Assembly: GCF_026343115.1 (NCBI RefSeq)
Contig: NZ_JAPEMC010000005.1
Span: 62,001-126,000 of the forward strand
Source of the DNA: Streptomyces sp. NBC_00102
GTDB taxonomy: Bacteria > Actinomycetota > Actinomycetes > Streptomycetales > Streptomycetaceae
Direction: 5' to 3'
DNA length: 64,000 bases
This document shows, in pieces, positions 51,269 through 60,148 of the stretch. The position numbers and the translations under genes were made by a program. Numbering within the stretch: the stretch's first letter is position 1; each line of letters starts with the position of its first letter. The notes under the pieces are model-generated. The model was not told the origin of the DNA. It saw only the letters and a program-made list of their open reading frames with translations, and made no database searches.

Positions 51269-52098
51269 TCAGGTCGACCGAAGGTGAACGGAGCTGATCG
51301 CCACCACCGTTCCGTCGCAGGCGTGGCGATAGGTGGCGACGTCGAACTTGAGGTCGCGCGGCGGTCTGTAGATCCTGTGCGGCTCGTTGTCGCGGTCGGC
51401 CCAACTGGCTTCGACTTCGTAATGCCCTCCCTCGCTCGCCGGCGTGCGGTCGAAGACCGCGTGCTCGGTCTTGGTGCTACGGAGGAAGCCGAAGAGCCAG
51501 GGCTTGTAGGTGATCGTTTCCCGGCACCGCAGGGTGGCTCCCTCGCCCTGGTCGAGATGGTGGTGTTTCTGGACCTCACGCCACAGGAGCTCCACGCCTC
51601 CGGCGACGAGCGTCGCGGGAGGGAGCCCGCCGCGGAGCGGAACGCCGGCGGCGCGGGCCTTCGCCGACAGATCCCCCAGGACCGACGCCGCGGTCCACAC
51701 GGACGTCATCCGTCCCAGAACGGTCGGATACAGTGCGCCCCTCGGGTAACCCGGCAGCAGCGCGCGGTCGTTCGCCGAGATTTTCTCCCCTCCGTCCCAG
51801 ACACGGAACTCCATTCCGGGTGGAACCTGTCCCATGCGGGCCACGAGCAGGTACGGCCTGTGGCCCTCCTGCTCCAGCACGCCGAAGGCACTTCCAGTCG
51901 TGCGGCTCCGGCCATGAGACGGGGTCGTGCCGGCCCCAGCTCCACTTCGTCGATGTCGCACTCTGCCCTGTACGCCTCGTAAGCCTGCTCGAACGACCGT
52001 GCAGCGCGCTGTGACAGCACGCCAACACCCCCTCCGGAGTACGCGAAAGCCGTGCTCCAGCGGTCTACCCGCCCCCGTCTCACGAAATCCGGGGGCAT
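51269..52098 (-). pseudogene. Hypothetical protein gene with an apparent frameshift
   Basis: Two frames join into one sensible protein of about 276 residues. The first part starts MPPDFVRRGRVDRWSTAFAY at 52098 (AGGGG just before) and runs to about 51,900. The second continues from FGVLEQEGHRPYLLVARMGQ to the stop at 51269. The switch lies near 51,890-51,915 and fits one missing base. The joined protein contains a beta-rich region VPPGMEFRVWDGGEKISAND and a C-terminal RHACDGTVVAISSVHL. Family not recognised. It could be a real pseudogene or a sequencing error. Confidence 0.6.
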
Positions 52099-52407
52099 CC
52101 CCTGAGGGACAGCCGTCGCGCAGCGGGACGCAGCGTCATGCGCGTCGGCCGGTCGACGGTCCGTGGTCCGATCCAGCCACCGACCATCGGACCGGCTACC
52201 TGGCCGGCGGCTCGCTCGAACCGTCCGCACGACGCTGATCGAGCCGCGGTGACGTGCGAGTCCGGCGCCGTCCCCGTGCGAGATCCCACGGAGTCGTCCT
52301 CTTTCGTTCCGGGAGGACGACCGGTCCACCGCGGCACCACATTGGCGAAGAGCTCCTCCGTCACCACCATTGCCGACGGCATCACACCTCGCTATGTTAA
52401 TCAAAAA
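52099..52407. other. Region without a supported gene
   Basis: Upstream of both the frameshifted gene and lcp. No coherent protein pattern was recognised on either strand. Confidence 0.4.
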
Positions 52408-52421
52408 TCACATCGGTGTGA
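52408..52421 (+). promoter_or_regulatory. Candidate operator upstream of lcp
   Basis: TCACATCGGTGTGA is a 14-bp inverted repeat in which six of seven pairs are Watson-Crick and one is T-G. It lies in an AT-rich promoter-like patch (52390-52425), about 90 bases before the lcp start. Confidence 0.4.
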
Positions 52422-52509
52422 CACGGTCCACCGCGTGTGGATCACCCGACTTGCAAGTCTGCGAAGGCTACTCGAAGCCAACTGACCCATCAGGGAAGCA
52501 GGTAAGTCA

Positions 52510-53715
52510 ATGGAGAATCTCAGCAGGCGAAAAATGTTGTCCCTCGGCGTGGCTCTCGGTCTCGTGGGCGTGGCCAACCCGGCCCAGGCATGGGCGTCGA
52601 CGGGATCGACCGGGGGAGCCACCGCCACCACGGGGACCGGACCGGCGTGGATCTGGGACGACCTGGCGGACCCGCTGATGGCCTCGATGGTCGACAACGG
52701 CCACGTGCCCGCGATCAACGCGGCGTGGGGGTCGTGGGTGAACAACAACGACCCGCTGCCCACCGGCGTTCCGGCCGAGTTCACCTCGTACCTGAGCCAG
52801 GTCAACCGGCTGCCCTCCTGGGCCGACCCCGTCAAGCTCGCCCGTGCCGCGGACTTCAACCGGCGCCGGGACACGTACCTCTTCATGCTGTACGGCCTCG
52901 GCGGCGGGATCATGAGCACCGTGATCCCGCGCGAGGCCAAGAGCGTCTACTGGTCCGCGGGCGGTGCCAACATGCAGGACCGCGCGGCCAAGACGTTCAC
53001 GTTCGGGTACGACCTCTCCCAGCTGGGGGCCTTCGAGCCGACGGGGCAGTTCGTCGTCACCGCGAACAAGACCCGTGTGGTGCACGCCGCGGTACGCCAC
53101 CTGCTGCCGCAGTCGCCGCACTGGCAGGCCGTCGCCGACGAGACCATTCCGATCAGCGCGGCCGATATCCTGGTCACCTTCCACAGCCTCGGCACCTACG
53201 TCCACCGCAAGCTGCTGGAGTGGAAGGTCCCGTTCTCCGCCGCGGACCAGGAGGCGTTCCTCCACTCGTGGCAGGTCGCCGTCCACCTGCTCGGAGTGCC
53301 GGACGAGTACATCCCGCAGACCTGGGCCGCCGCCGACGCACAGTCGGCGCAGGTGCTCACCCCGATCCTCACTCCGTCGACCGAGGGCATCGCGCTGGCC
53401 GAGGAACTGCTCGGCCTGACCGCGCAGATCGACCTCGGCGTCACCCGCGGGTTCCTGAACGAGTTCGTGCGCTACGTCCTCAGCGACCAGGTCGGCGACT
53501 GGCTCGGGCTGAAACGCGACTATGTGTCGGCGGCCCTGGTCCGTACCGCGTGGCCGGCGTTCATCCTGTTCCGTGAGGGGCTGTCGCCCATCATGCCCGG
53601 CTCGTTCTACGTGTTCGACCAGTTCGTCCGCGCCCTGGCCATGCTCTTCCTCAACAAGGGCACCTCGGGGGCCACCACACCCATCACCATCCCCACCGGG
53701 AACAGGGCGGCCTGA
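52510..53715 (+). CDS. lcp: Latex clearing protein (rubber oxygenase)
   Basis: A 401-residue b-type haem oxygenase that cleaves cis-1,4-polyisoprene outside the cell into oligo-isoprenoids with aldehyde and keto ends. A twin-arginine signal (SRRKMLSLGVALGLVG) starts the protein. The DUF2236 core matches Lcp of Streptomyces sp. K30 with a constant offset of six: axial ligands Lys161 and His192 (K167, H198 there), plus Arg158, Thr162 and Glu142 (R164, T168, E148). The helix RVVHAAVRHLLP holds the second ligand. Length is almost the same as K30 Lcp (407). It is convergent with the tandem TetR gene. Confidence 0.95.
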   Translation: MENLSRRKMLSLGVALGLVGVANPAQAWASTGSTGGATATTGTGPAWIWDDLADPLMASMVDNGHVPAINAAWGSWVNNNDPLPTGVPAEFTSYLSQVNRLPSWADPVKLARAADFNRRRDTYLFMLYGLGGGIMSTVIPREAKSVYWSAGGANMQDRAAKTFTFGYDLSQLGAFEPTGQFVVTANKTRVVHAAVRHLLPQSPHWQAVADETIPISAADILVTFHSLGTYVHRKLLEWKVPFSAADQEAFLHSWQVAVHLLGVPDEYIPQTWAAADAQSAQVLTPILTPSTEGIALAEELLGLTAQIDLGVTRGFLNEFVRYVLSDQVGDWLGLKRDYVSAALVRTAWPAFILFREGLSPIMPGSFYVFDQFVRALAMLFLNKGTSGATTPITIPTGNRAA

Positions 53716-53737
53716 TCCGCCGGTCCGGTCAACACCC

Positions 53738-53773
53738 GTGCCCGCCCCCGGCGATCGGCCGAGGGGCGGGCAC
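53738..53773. terminator. Convergent terminator after lcp
   Basis: An 11-bp perfect stem (GTGCCCGCCCC with GGGGCGGGCAC) around a 14-base loop, 22 bases after the lcp stop. Confidence 0.7.
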
Positions 53774-53839
53774 CAGGGCAACCGGCGCGAGAGAGGCACT
53801 CCACGCCCCGACGGCGCTCCGGCGACGCCGGGCGGCCGT

Positions 53840-55039
53840 TCAGACGCCGAGAGCGGACACGACCAGGGCGGTCACGGACTCGCGGTGGCCGGGAGTGTCC
53901 AGCCACCGGAGTCTGCGCCCCGCCTCGACCACCACACCGAACCCGGCGTGCACCAGAACCCGCGCCTGACGCGGGTCCAACTCGGGACGGGCCAGCCTCA
54001 ACTGCTGCTCCCAGACGGCGATGTGCTCCCGTTGCGCGAGGACCAACGGCCGGCGGTGTCCCGTGGGCAGACCGGCGAGTTCGGCCTCGGCGACGCTGTT
54101 GAGCTCGGTGTACTCGAAGCTGTAGGCCACGTACGTCGCCGCCAGAGCGACGACGGCGTCGTGGGGGCCGGTCACCTCGCGCAGACTCCGCTCCACCCCC
54201 TGGGCCAGCAGCGCTGCGGCCTGGAGGCAGGCCGCAGCCAGAATGTCGGTCTTGCCGGGGTAGTGGCGGTAGAGCGCGGACGGGGTCAGCCCCACCGCCT
54301 CCGCGATCTGGCCGTTCGTGACGCTGGCGAAGCCGTCCCGGGCGAACAGCGGGACGGACGCCGCGAGGATCTCCGCGCGCCGGGTGCGCGGCACCGGCTG
54401 GGCGGGCAGATCCACCACGGTGCGCGAACCCGCCGGAGCCCCTGCCGGACCACTCGCCGCTACGCGCAGCGCTGAGGCCAACAGCAGCTCCTCCAGTCTG
54501 CGTTGGGCGATCGACGTGTGATGCATCGTGATGGACCCGATCGCCCCGAGGGCGGCCAGGGTGCGCAGACGCTCATCGTCCCGCGGGTGCTCGCGCTGCA
54601 CCGCCTCGTCCACCCGCCCGGCCAGACGGTCGAACTTGGCCGCGAGACGACGACGGTCCTCGCGGCTGAGATAGCGGGCCTCCCAGCGGTACACACCACC
54701 CGACGCGCGATGGGCGACGGTGATCCGGGTGACCGCGGTGAGGACGTCCGCCAGCGCCGCCCCGGGAGGCACCTCGTCGAGCGCGGCGACCAGGCCGTCC
54801 ACCATGACGTCGGCGCACTCGGCGAAGAGCGCGTACTTGTTCGGGAAGTGCCGGTACAGGGCTGCCGCGGTGATACCCACGCCGGCCGCGACCTCCTCCA
54901 TGGAGGCCGCGTGATAGCCGCGCTCGCTGAAGACCCGCCCGGCCGCCCCGACGATGAGCTGCCTGCGGTTGCGGGGCCGCGTGGCCGCGGTCGCGTCGGG
55001 GGCCGCGGCCGAACGCGCGGACGGGGAGGCGGAGGCCAT
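53840..55039 (-). CDS. Tandem double TetR-family regulator
   Basis: A 399-residue protein that contains two full TetR units. The first helix-turn-helix is RVFSERGYHAASMEEVAAGVGITAAALYRHFPNKYALFAE (about 33-73). The second is VPLFARDGFASVTNGQIAEAVGLTPSALYRHYPGKTDILAA (about 228-270). Each is followed by a helical ligand-binding domain. The length is twice the normal TetR size (about 200). Such double proteins may act as internally paired dimers. It is convergent with lcp and downstream of an alcohol dehydrogenase gene, making it a candidate regulator of polyisoprene breakdown. No Shine-Dalgarno precedes the ATG. Confidence 0.88.
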   Translation of the reverse strand: MASASPSARSAAAPDATAATRPRNRRQLIVGAAGRVFSERGYHAASMEEVAAGVGITAAALYRHFPNKYALFAECADVMVDGLVAALDEVPPGAALADVLTAVTRITVAHRASGGVYRWEARYLSREDRRRLAAKFDRLAGRVDEAVQREHPRDDERLRTLAALGAIGSITMHHTSIAQRRLEELLLASALRVAASGPAGAPAGSRTVVDLPAQPVPRTRRAEILAASVPLFARDGFASVTNGQIAEAVGLTPSALYRHYPGKTDILAAACLQAAALLAQGVERSLREVTGPHDAVVALAATYVAYSFEYTELNSVAEAELAGLPTGHRRPLVLAQREHIAVWEQQLRLARPELDPRQARVLVHAGFGVVVEAGRRLRWLDTPGHRESVTALVVSALGV

Positions 55040-55113
55040 GCGGAGCAGTCAATCACACGGCGTCGGAGCGCCGGACTTCCTCGGCCGGGCCCGCGGGACG
55101 CGACTGCCGGTGG

Positions 55114-56205
55114 TCAGGGGAAGACGAGGACCGGCTTGACCGCACTGCCGTCCCGCATGGCGGCCACCGCCGCCCCGATCTCCTCGAACGGGAACGTGGT
55201 GACCAGTCGGCCGACCGGGAAGAGCCCGCGCCGGTACAGGCCGATCAGCTCGGGGACGAAGGTGCCCGGGTCGGAGTCGCCCTCGATCACCCCGTGGACG
55301 CGGACCCCCTTGGCGAGCAGCCCCATCACGTCGAACGTCACCTCGCCGCCGAGGCCGAGAAGGGCGAGCTCACCGCGCGGGCGCAGCGCCACGACCGCTT
55401 GTCGGGCCATCTCCGGACGCCCCGTGGTCTCCACGACGTACCGCGCCCCACCGCCGGTGAGGTCGCGCAATTCCGCCACCAGGCCGTCCCCGGGAGGCAG
55501 GGCCGCATGCGCGCCGAGTTCCACCGCCAGCGCACGCCGGGAGGCGACCGGGTCGACTGCCACCACCGGGTCGCAGCCCACCGCCACCGCCGCCATCAGC
55601 GCGCTCAGGCCGACCCCGCCCGCGCCCAGCACCACCAGCGAGGAACCCGGCGGGGGGCGCAGTCGGTTGAGCACGGTCCCGGCGCCCGTCTGGCCGCCGC
55701 AGCCCAGCGGTGCGGCGACCTCGTCCGGCAGGTCGGCGGGGATCTTGACCAGGCCGCGTTCGTGGACGACCGCGTACGTGGCGAAGCTGGACTGGCCGAA
55801 GAAGCCGGCCCGCAGCGGTGCGCCGTCGAGGGAGAGCGGAGTGGAGCCGTCGTCGCGCCCGCCGGAGAAGTTCAGGGCCTGTGCGGCGTGGCAGTACGCC
55901 GGGTGGCCCGCCGCGCACTCCCCGCAGGCCCCGCAGCGGGCGAAGGTGAGGCAGACCCGGTCGCCGGGCGCGACACCGGTCACCTCCTCGCCCACCGCCT
56001 CGACCAGACCGGCGCCCTCGTGGCCGAAGACCATCGGCATGAGCTGCCGGGGCCAGGACTCCCGCATCGCCAGGTCGGTGTGGCAGACGCCCACCGCGGT
56101 CATCCTCACCAGCGCCTCGCGGGGCCGCGGGTCCTCGAGCTCCACGTCCCGGACGGTGAACGGTGCGCCCGGCGCCTCCACGACCGCGGCGCGGACGCGT
56201 CTCAC
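55114..56205 (-). CDS. Zinc-dependent alcohol dehydrogenase
   Basis: A 363-residue medium-chain dehydrogenase. The catalytic zinc is held by Cys41 (GVCHTDL) and His62 (GHEGAG) with the usual later cysteine near LGCGGQTGAGT. The structural zinc has all four cysteines (91, 94, 97, 105). The NAD-binding motif is VVLGAGGVGLSALMAAVAVG, followed by an acidic residue (AVD), so NAD is likely. It resembles the class used for aryl or terpenoid alcohols. The GTG start overlaps the stop of the GXWXG gene (GTGA). It may handle alcohols or aldehydes from polyisoprene fragments. Confidence 0.9.
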   Translation of the reverse strand: MRRVRAAVVEAPGAPFTVRDVELEDPRPREALVRMTAVGVCHTDLAMRESWPRQLMPMVFGHEGAGLVEAVGEEVTGVAPGDRVCLTFARCGACGECAAGHPAYCHAAQALNFSGGRDDGSTPLSLDGAPLRAGFFGQSSFATYAVVHERGLVKIPADLPDEVAAPLGCGGQTGAGTVLNRLRPPPGSSLVVLGAGGVGLSALMAAVAVGCDPVVAVDPVASRRALAVELGAHAALPPGDGLVAELRDLTGGGARYVVETTGRPEMARQAVVALRPRGELALLGLGGEVTFDVMGLLAKGVRVHGVIEGDSDPGTFVPELIGLYRRGLFPVGRLVTTFPFEEIGAAVAAMRDGSAVKPVLVFP

Positions 56206-56717
56206 GATTCCTCGGTGGCGCGCGGGGCCGGTGCGGCGAGCCGGATCCCGGGGGCGCGTTCCAGGAAGAAGTAGTAGAAGGGGCCCTCGGCCGGAACGCC
56301 CTTGGCGTTCATGATCCCCATCAGGGTGTTCCCGTCCACCCGCTTGAAGTGGTCGAAGACCGGCCGGCCGTCGTAGGCCATGGTGGCCGTGGACTCGCCA
56401 CGGAACTCGACGGTCCACAGACTGGCCTCACCCTGGCCGAGTTCGAGGTTGGAGTACAGCTCGCCCGCCGCGTTCCGGCAGACCAGCGGCTTGGCGTCGT
56501 GCACGGAGAGGAACGACTTTCCGTACCAGTCGGCCTTCGCCAGCATGCCGTCGAGCGGGTGGCCGGTGCGGAACTCGCCGCCCTTCCAGTCGCCGAGGAT
56601 CTCCTCGGGGCTGACCGTGTCCAACTCGGCCCAGACCGCGTCGAGTTCGAGCGGGTCGACCTGGCCGTCGTGCTCCCGGAGTTCCTGGAACCGGGCGTGG
56701 GCTTCGGTGGGGTTCAT
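56202..56717 (-). CDS. GXWXG/DUF4334 family protein
   Basis: A 171-residue protein with GDWKGGEFRTGHPLDGMLAKADWYGKSF (the GXWXG motif) in the first part and VFDHFKRVDGNTLMGIMNAKG in the second (DUF4334). Both domains are lipocalin-like and of unknown function. In actinobacteria they often sit next to dehydrogenases of hydrophobic compounds, as here, where the alcohol dehydrogenase overlaps its end. It may bind or carry the hydrophobic substrate. Confidence 0.87.
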   Translation of the reverse strand: MNPTEAHARFQELREHDGQVDPLELDAVWAELDTVSPEEILGDWKGGEFRTGHPLDGMLAKADWYGKSFLSVHDAKPLVCRNAAGELYSNLELGQGEASLWTVEFRGESTATMAYDGRPVFDHFKRVDGNTLMGIMNAKGVPAEGPFYYFFLERAPGIRLAAPAPRATEES

Positions 56718-56761
56718 GCGGGTGTCCTCTCGTCGGTGCGGTCCGTGGAGGTGTGTCGGTG

Positions 56762-56802
56762 GCGCGGTGCATCGGTGGTGCGGCAGCGCGGTGCGTCGGT
56801 GG
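56762..56802. repeat. Short direct repeat in intergenic region
   Basis: Two copies of GCGCGGTGC(A/G)TCGGTGG at 56762-56778 and 56786-56802, with partial copies around. They lie between the TetR stop and the GXWXG start. Confidence 0.5.
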
Positions 56803-56831
56803 AGCCGTGGTGCGTACGGTGGCCCGCCGGG

Positions 56832-57551
56832 TCACCTGGGGGAGCGTGCGGCGGAACCCCCGGACGAGGGGGACCGGAGGGGAGTGCGCCGGTGGTACGG
56901 GAGCGCGGGACCGCCGGTGACCGCTCCGGGGTGGCCGAGCGTGCCGAGGCAGAACAGCACATGGCGCTCGGCGACCTCCTCCGCCGTGAGCGGACCGTCC
57001 GCGCGGAACCAGTTGGCGACCCCCTGGCACATGACGAGTACCGAACGCACCGCGTCGGCGGGGAAGGGTGTGGTGAACACACCCGTCGCCCGGCCCGTCT
57101 CGACCGCGTCCAGCAGCATGTGCTCCAGGTAGTCGCGCAGGGCGACGTAACGGGCCCGGTTCTGCGGCTCCAGGCTGCGTATCTCGGTGTCCAGGAAGGC
57201 CAGCCGCCGACGGTGGGCCATGTAGAGCACGATCGACTCGACCATGCCGCAGATGCGCGCCAGCGGATCGTCCCCGGCCTCCGCGGCCGCGGCCCGGCAG
57301 CGGTCCAGGACGTCCTTGATGGACGCCTCCAGCAGGGTGGCCAGCAGAGCCTGCTTGTTCTCGTAGTGGTAGTACAGCGCGGGCACGGTGACGCCGACCC
57401 GGCGGGCGATGTCCCGGACCGAAGTGCCGTGGTAGCCGTGCTCGTTGAAGGCTTCCATGGCGTGGAGCAGGATCGGGTGCAGTTCGAGCGGTCCGTAGGA
57501 GCGCCAGTGCGCCGCCTGGGGCGTGGGGTCCTGGCTCGGCTGGGTGTTCAA
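56832..57551 (-). CDS. TetR-family regulator
   Basis: A 239-residue TetR protein with an N-terminal HTH (LLHAMEAFNEHGYHGTSVRDIARRVGVTVPALYYHYENKQALLATLLE) and a C-terminal TetR_C domain of the kind seen in FadR/KstR2-like regulators of acyl-CoA metabolism (SIVLYMAHRRRLAFLDTEIRSL). There is no ATG near the start of the domain. A TTG at 57551 preceded by GGGAGAG is the best start. It is divergent from the racemase operon and two copies of a TetR-type motif lie between them, so it is the likely repressor of that operon and of itself, responding to an acyl-CoA. Confidence 0.85.
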   Translation of the reverse strand: MNTQPSQDPTPQAAHWRSYGPLELHPILLHAMEAFNEHGYHGTSVRDIARRVGVTVPALYYHYENKQALLATLLEASIKDVLDRCRAAAAEAGDDPLARICGMVESIVLYMAHRRRLAFLDTEIRSLEPQNRARYVALRDYLEHMLLDAVETGRATGVFTTPFPADAVRSVLVMCQGVANWFRADGPLTAEEVAERHVLFCLGTLGHPGAVTGGPALPYHRRTPLRSPSSGGSAARSPR

Positions 57552-57781
57552 CGACTCTCCCGGGGCCTGTCGTTCGGATCGTGCTGGGCTCGCGCGTCCG
57601 GTGCCGCGCCTCGCGGCGTCGTCGGTCGCCGACGCTCCGCGTGGACTCCCTCTTCCGCCTTCCGGCGTACGGCAACGGACCCCGCTCCCCGATCCAGCAT
57701 GATCCGAACGAAAGGCCCGGGGGCGGGTGGCGATCGGCGACATCGTACGGCCGTGGGTCCCCGACGGCATCCTTCCTGTGC

Positions 57782-57799
57782 TTAGCGATCGATCAGTGA
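57782..57799. promoter_or_regulatory. TetR-type motif, copy 1
   Basis: TTAGCGATCGATCAGTGA differs at three positions from copy 2. Confidence 0.5.
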
Positions 57800-57901
57800 T
57801 CCTGGCGAACGAACCCCGGCCTGCTCTCAATTCCCCGCCACTCCACCACAAAAACTCGTGCTGCGCGAGGAGTTGACCGACCGACTCCGCGCTTCTACGT
57901 T

Positions 57902-57919
57902 TTAGCGAACGCTCAGTAA
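57902..57919. promoter_or_regulatory. TetR-type motif, copy 2
   Basis: TTAGCGAACGCTCAGTAA has the palindromic core AGCG-AA-CGCT. It lies about 50 bases before the racemase start. It resembles operators of TetR regulators of acyl-CoA catabolism. Confidence 0.55.
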
Positions 57920-57968
57920 GGTCCCGGTCGATCGGCGGGAAGACCGCCGCGCACCGAGAAAGGAACCC

Positions 57969-59123
57969 ATGAGCCACCCTTCCCCGGACCCGCCCGGCGC
58001 TGCCGTGAAAGGCCCTCTGGACGGCGTACGCGTGCTCGAACTGGCAGGGATCGGTCCTGGTCCGTTCGCCGCGATGCTCCTCGCCGACCTGGGTGCCGAC
58101 GTGGTGCGCGTGGACCGTCCCGGCCCCTCGCCGCTCGGCGGCGATCCCGCCCGCGACGTGACCAACCGCAACAAGCGCTCGGTCCTGATCGACCTCAAAT
58201 CGCCCGAAGGGCCGGAAACCGTAAGGGCGTTGGCCGCGCGCGCCGAGATCCTCGTGGAGGGCTACCGACCCGGTGTGGCCGAACGCCTCGGGGTCGGCCC
58301 CGACGAGTGCCTGGCCGTCAACCCCGCGCTGGTGTACGGCCGGATGACCGGCTGGGGCCAGCACGGACCTCTCGCCGCCAGGGCCGGACACGACATCGGC
58401 TACATCGCCACCGCCGGCACCCTGTCCATGATCGGCACCCCGGACGGGCCACCGGCCCTCCCCGCCAACCTGCTCGGCGACTACGCGGGCGGCTCCCTCT
58501 ACCTGACCACCGGCGTCCTCGCCGCGCTGCTCACCGCCCGCGCCACCGGCCGGGGCCAGGTGGTGGACGCCGCCATCGTGGACGGCGCCGCACACCTCAC
58601 CGCCATGTTCTGGGGGATGCTCGCCGAGGGCACCTGGCAGGACGCCCGGGGCCGCAACCCGCTCGACGGCGGCAGCCCCTTCTACGGCGTCTACGAGACC
58701 GCCGACGGCGGCTGGATGGCGGTCGGGGCGCTGGAACCGCAGTTCTACGCGGTGTTCGTCGCCCTGCTGGGTCTGGACGGAGAGGATCTGCCGGACCGCT
58801 CCGACCCGGGCGACTGGCCCGAGCTGAGGGCCGCGTTCACCGCACGCTTCAAGACCGCCACCCGCGAGGAGTGGACGGCCGTCTTCGAGGGCACCGACGC
58901 CTGCGTCGCACCCGTCCTCACGCTGCGCGAGGCGGCCGGGCATCCGCATCTGGCAGGGCGCGGCACCTACACCGAGGCGTACGGCATCACCCAGCCCGCT
59001 CCCGCGCCGAGATTCTCCGGCACCCCCGGCACCCTGCGGCTTCCCCCGGCCGTCCCCGGCGCGCACACCCCGGACGTGGCCCGCGACTGGGACGTACCCG
59101 GACTTCTGAAGGGTCACAGCTGA
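57969..59123 (+). CDS. Alpha-methylacyl-CoA racemase (CaiB/BaiF family)
   Basis: A 384-residue CoA-transferase-fold enzyme. It inverts the 2-methyl centre of branched acyl-CoAs so they can enter beta-oxidation. The three catalytic residues of the Mycobacterium tuberculosis racemase MCR align with a constant offset of 15: His141 (AGHDIGY), Asp171 (LLGDYAGG) and Glu256 (ALEPQFY) against H126, D156 and E241. That favours racemase over formyl-CoA-type transferase. It starts the operon and ends in a TGATG overlap with the next gene. Mcr is required for rubber use in Gordonia polyisoprenivorans, which links this operon with lcp. Confidence 0.92.
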   Translation: MSHPSPDPPGAAVKGPLDGVRVLELAGIGPGPFAAMLLADLGADVVRVDRPGPSPLGGDPARDVTNRNKRSVLIDLKSPEGPETVRALAARAEILVEGYRPGVAERLGVGPDECLAVNPALVYGRMTGWGQHGPLAARAGHDIGYIATAGTLSMIGTPDGPPALPANLLGDYAGGSLYLTTGVLAALLTARATGRGQVVDAAIVDGAAHLTAMFWGMLAEGTWQDARGRNPLDGGSPFYGVYETADGGWMAVGALEPQFYAVFVALLGLDGEDLPDRSDPGDWPELRAAFTARFKTATREEWTAVFEGTDACVAPVLTLREAAGHPHLAGRGTYTEAYGITQPAPAPRFSGTPGTLRLPPAVPGAHTPDVARDWDVPGLLKGHS

Positions 59124-60148
59124 TGGAACTCTCCTCGCCCCTGACGTACGCCGGTGATCCGCGTGCCGCCGCGGACGGCGCCGCCGCCCTGGAGGCGGCG
59201 GGACTCGACGCCGTCTGGGTCGCCGAGGCCTACGGCTTCGACTCCCCGACGCTCATGGGATACCTCGCCGCGAGAACCGAGCGGATGCGGATCGGCTCGG
59301 CAATCCTCAACGTCTACTCGCGCACCCCCGCGCTGATCGCCCAGACCGCGGCCGGACTCGACGCCATCAGCGGAGGCCGCGCCGTCCTCGGCGTCGGCGC
59401 CTCCGGGCCGCAGGTCGTCGAGGGCTGGCACGGCCGCCGGTACGACCGACCGCTGGGCCGCACCCGCGAGGTGATCGAACTGTCCCGGCGGATCTGGCGG
59501 CGGGAGGTGATCGAGCACCGCGGCATCACCGAGCTGCCCCTGTCGCCGGAGAAGGGCGGCACCCTCGGCAAGCCGCTGAAACTGCTGAACCACCCGGTCC
59601 GCGACACGATCCCGGTCTACCTCGCGGCGCTCGGCCCGGCCAACGTCAAGATGGCCGCCGAGATCGCCGACGGCTGGCTGCCGTTCCTCTACGTCCCCGA
59701 GCACGCGGCCGAGGTCTGGGGCCGGTCGCTCGCCGAGGGCGCCGCCGCCCGCGATCCCGCGCTCGGCCCGCTCCAGGTCGTGGCCGGCGGACTGCTGGCC
59801 ATCGGCGACGAGGCCGAGGCCGTCCGCGACCTGATGCGCCCCACCGTCGCCCTCTACGTCGGCGGCATGGGCGCCCCCGGCCGGAACTTCTACCACGACT
59901 TGATCAGCGCCTACGGCTACGAGTCGGCGGCGGCCGCCATCCAGCAGCACTACCTCGCGGGCCGCAAGAAGGACGCGGAGGCGGCCGTACCCGCGGAACT
60001 CCTGGAGCGGCTCTGCCTGGCCGGTCCCGAGGGACATGTACGCGACCGGGTCGAGGCGTTCCGCGAGGCGGGGGTGACGATGCTCAACGTCACCCCCGTC
60101 GGACCCGATCCCGTTCGTCTGATCGAGCACGTGAGGAGCTGGCTGTGA
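59123..60148 (+). CDS. LLM-class F420-dependent oxidoreductase
   Basis: A 341-residue luciferase-like TIM barrel. Visible features are AAALEAAGLDAVWVAEAYGFDSPTLMGYLAARTERMRIGSAILNVYSRTPALIAQTAAGLDAISGGRAVLGVGASGPQV, typical of the F420 branch, and a later VYLAALGPANVKMAAEIADGWL. It probably reduces or oxidises an acyl intermediate in the branched-chain pathway. It starts inside the stop of the racemase gene and its stop overlaps the next start, so it is translationally coupled on both sides. Confidence 0.9.
   Translation: MELSSPLTYAGDPRAAADGAAALEAAGLDAVWVAEAYGFDSPTLMGYLAARTERMRIGSAILNVYSRTPALIAQTAAGLDAISGGRAVLGVGASGPQVVEGWHGRRYDRPLGRTREVIELSRRIWRREVIEHRGITELPLSPEKGGTLGKPLKLLNHPVRDTIPVYLAALGPANVKMAAEIADGWLPFLYVPEHAAEVWGRSLAEGAAARDPALGPLQVVAGGLLAIGDEAEAVRDLMRPTVALYVGGMGAPGRNFYHDLISAYGYESAAAAIQQHYLAGRKKDAEAAVPAELLERLCLAGPEGHVRDRVEAFREAGVTMLNVTPVGPDPVRLIEHVRSWL

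Larger units (their letters stand above)
57552..57968. promoter_or_regulatory. Divergent promoter region TetR / racemase operon
   Basis: 417 bases with no gene. It holds two related 18-bp TetR-type motifs 120 bp apart (separate entries). Confidence 0.55.
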
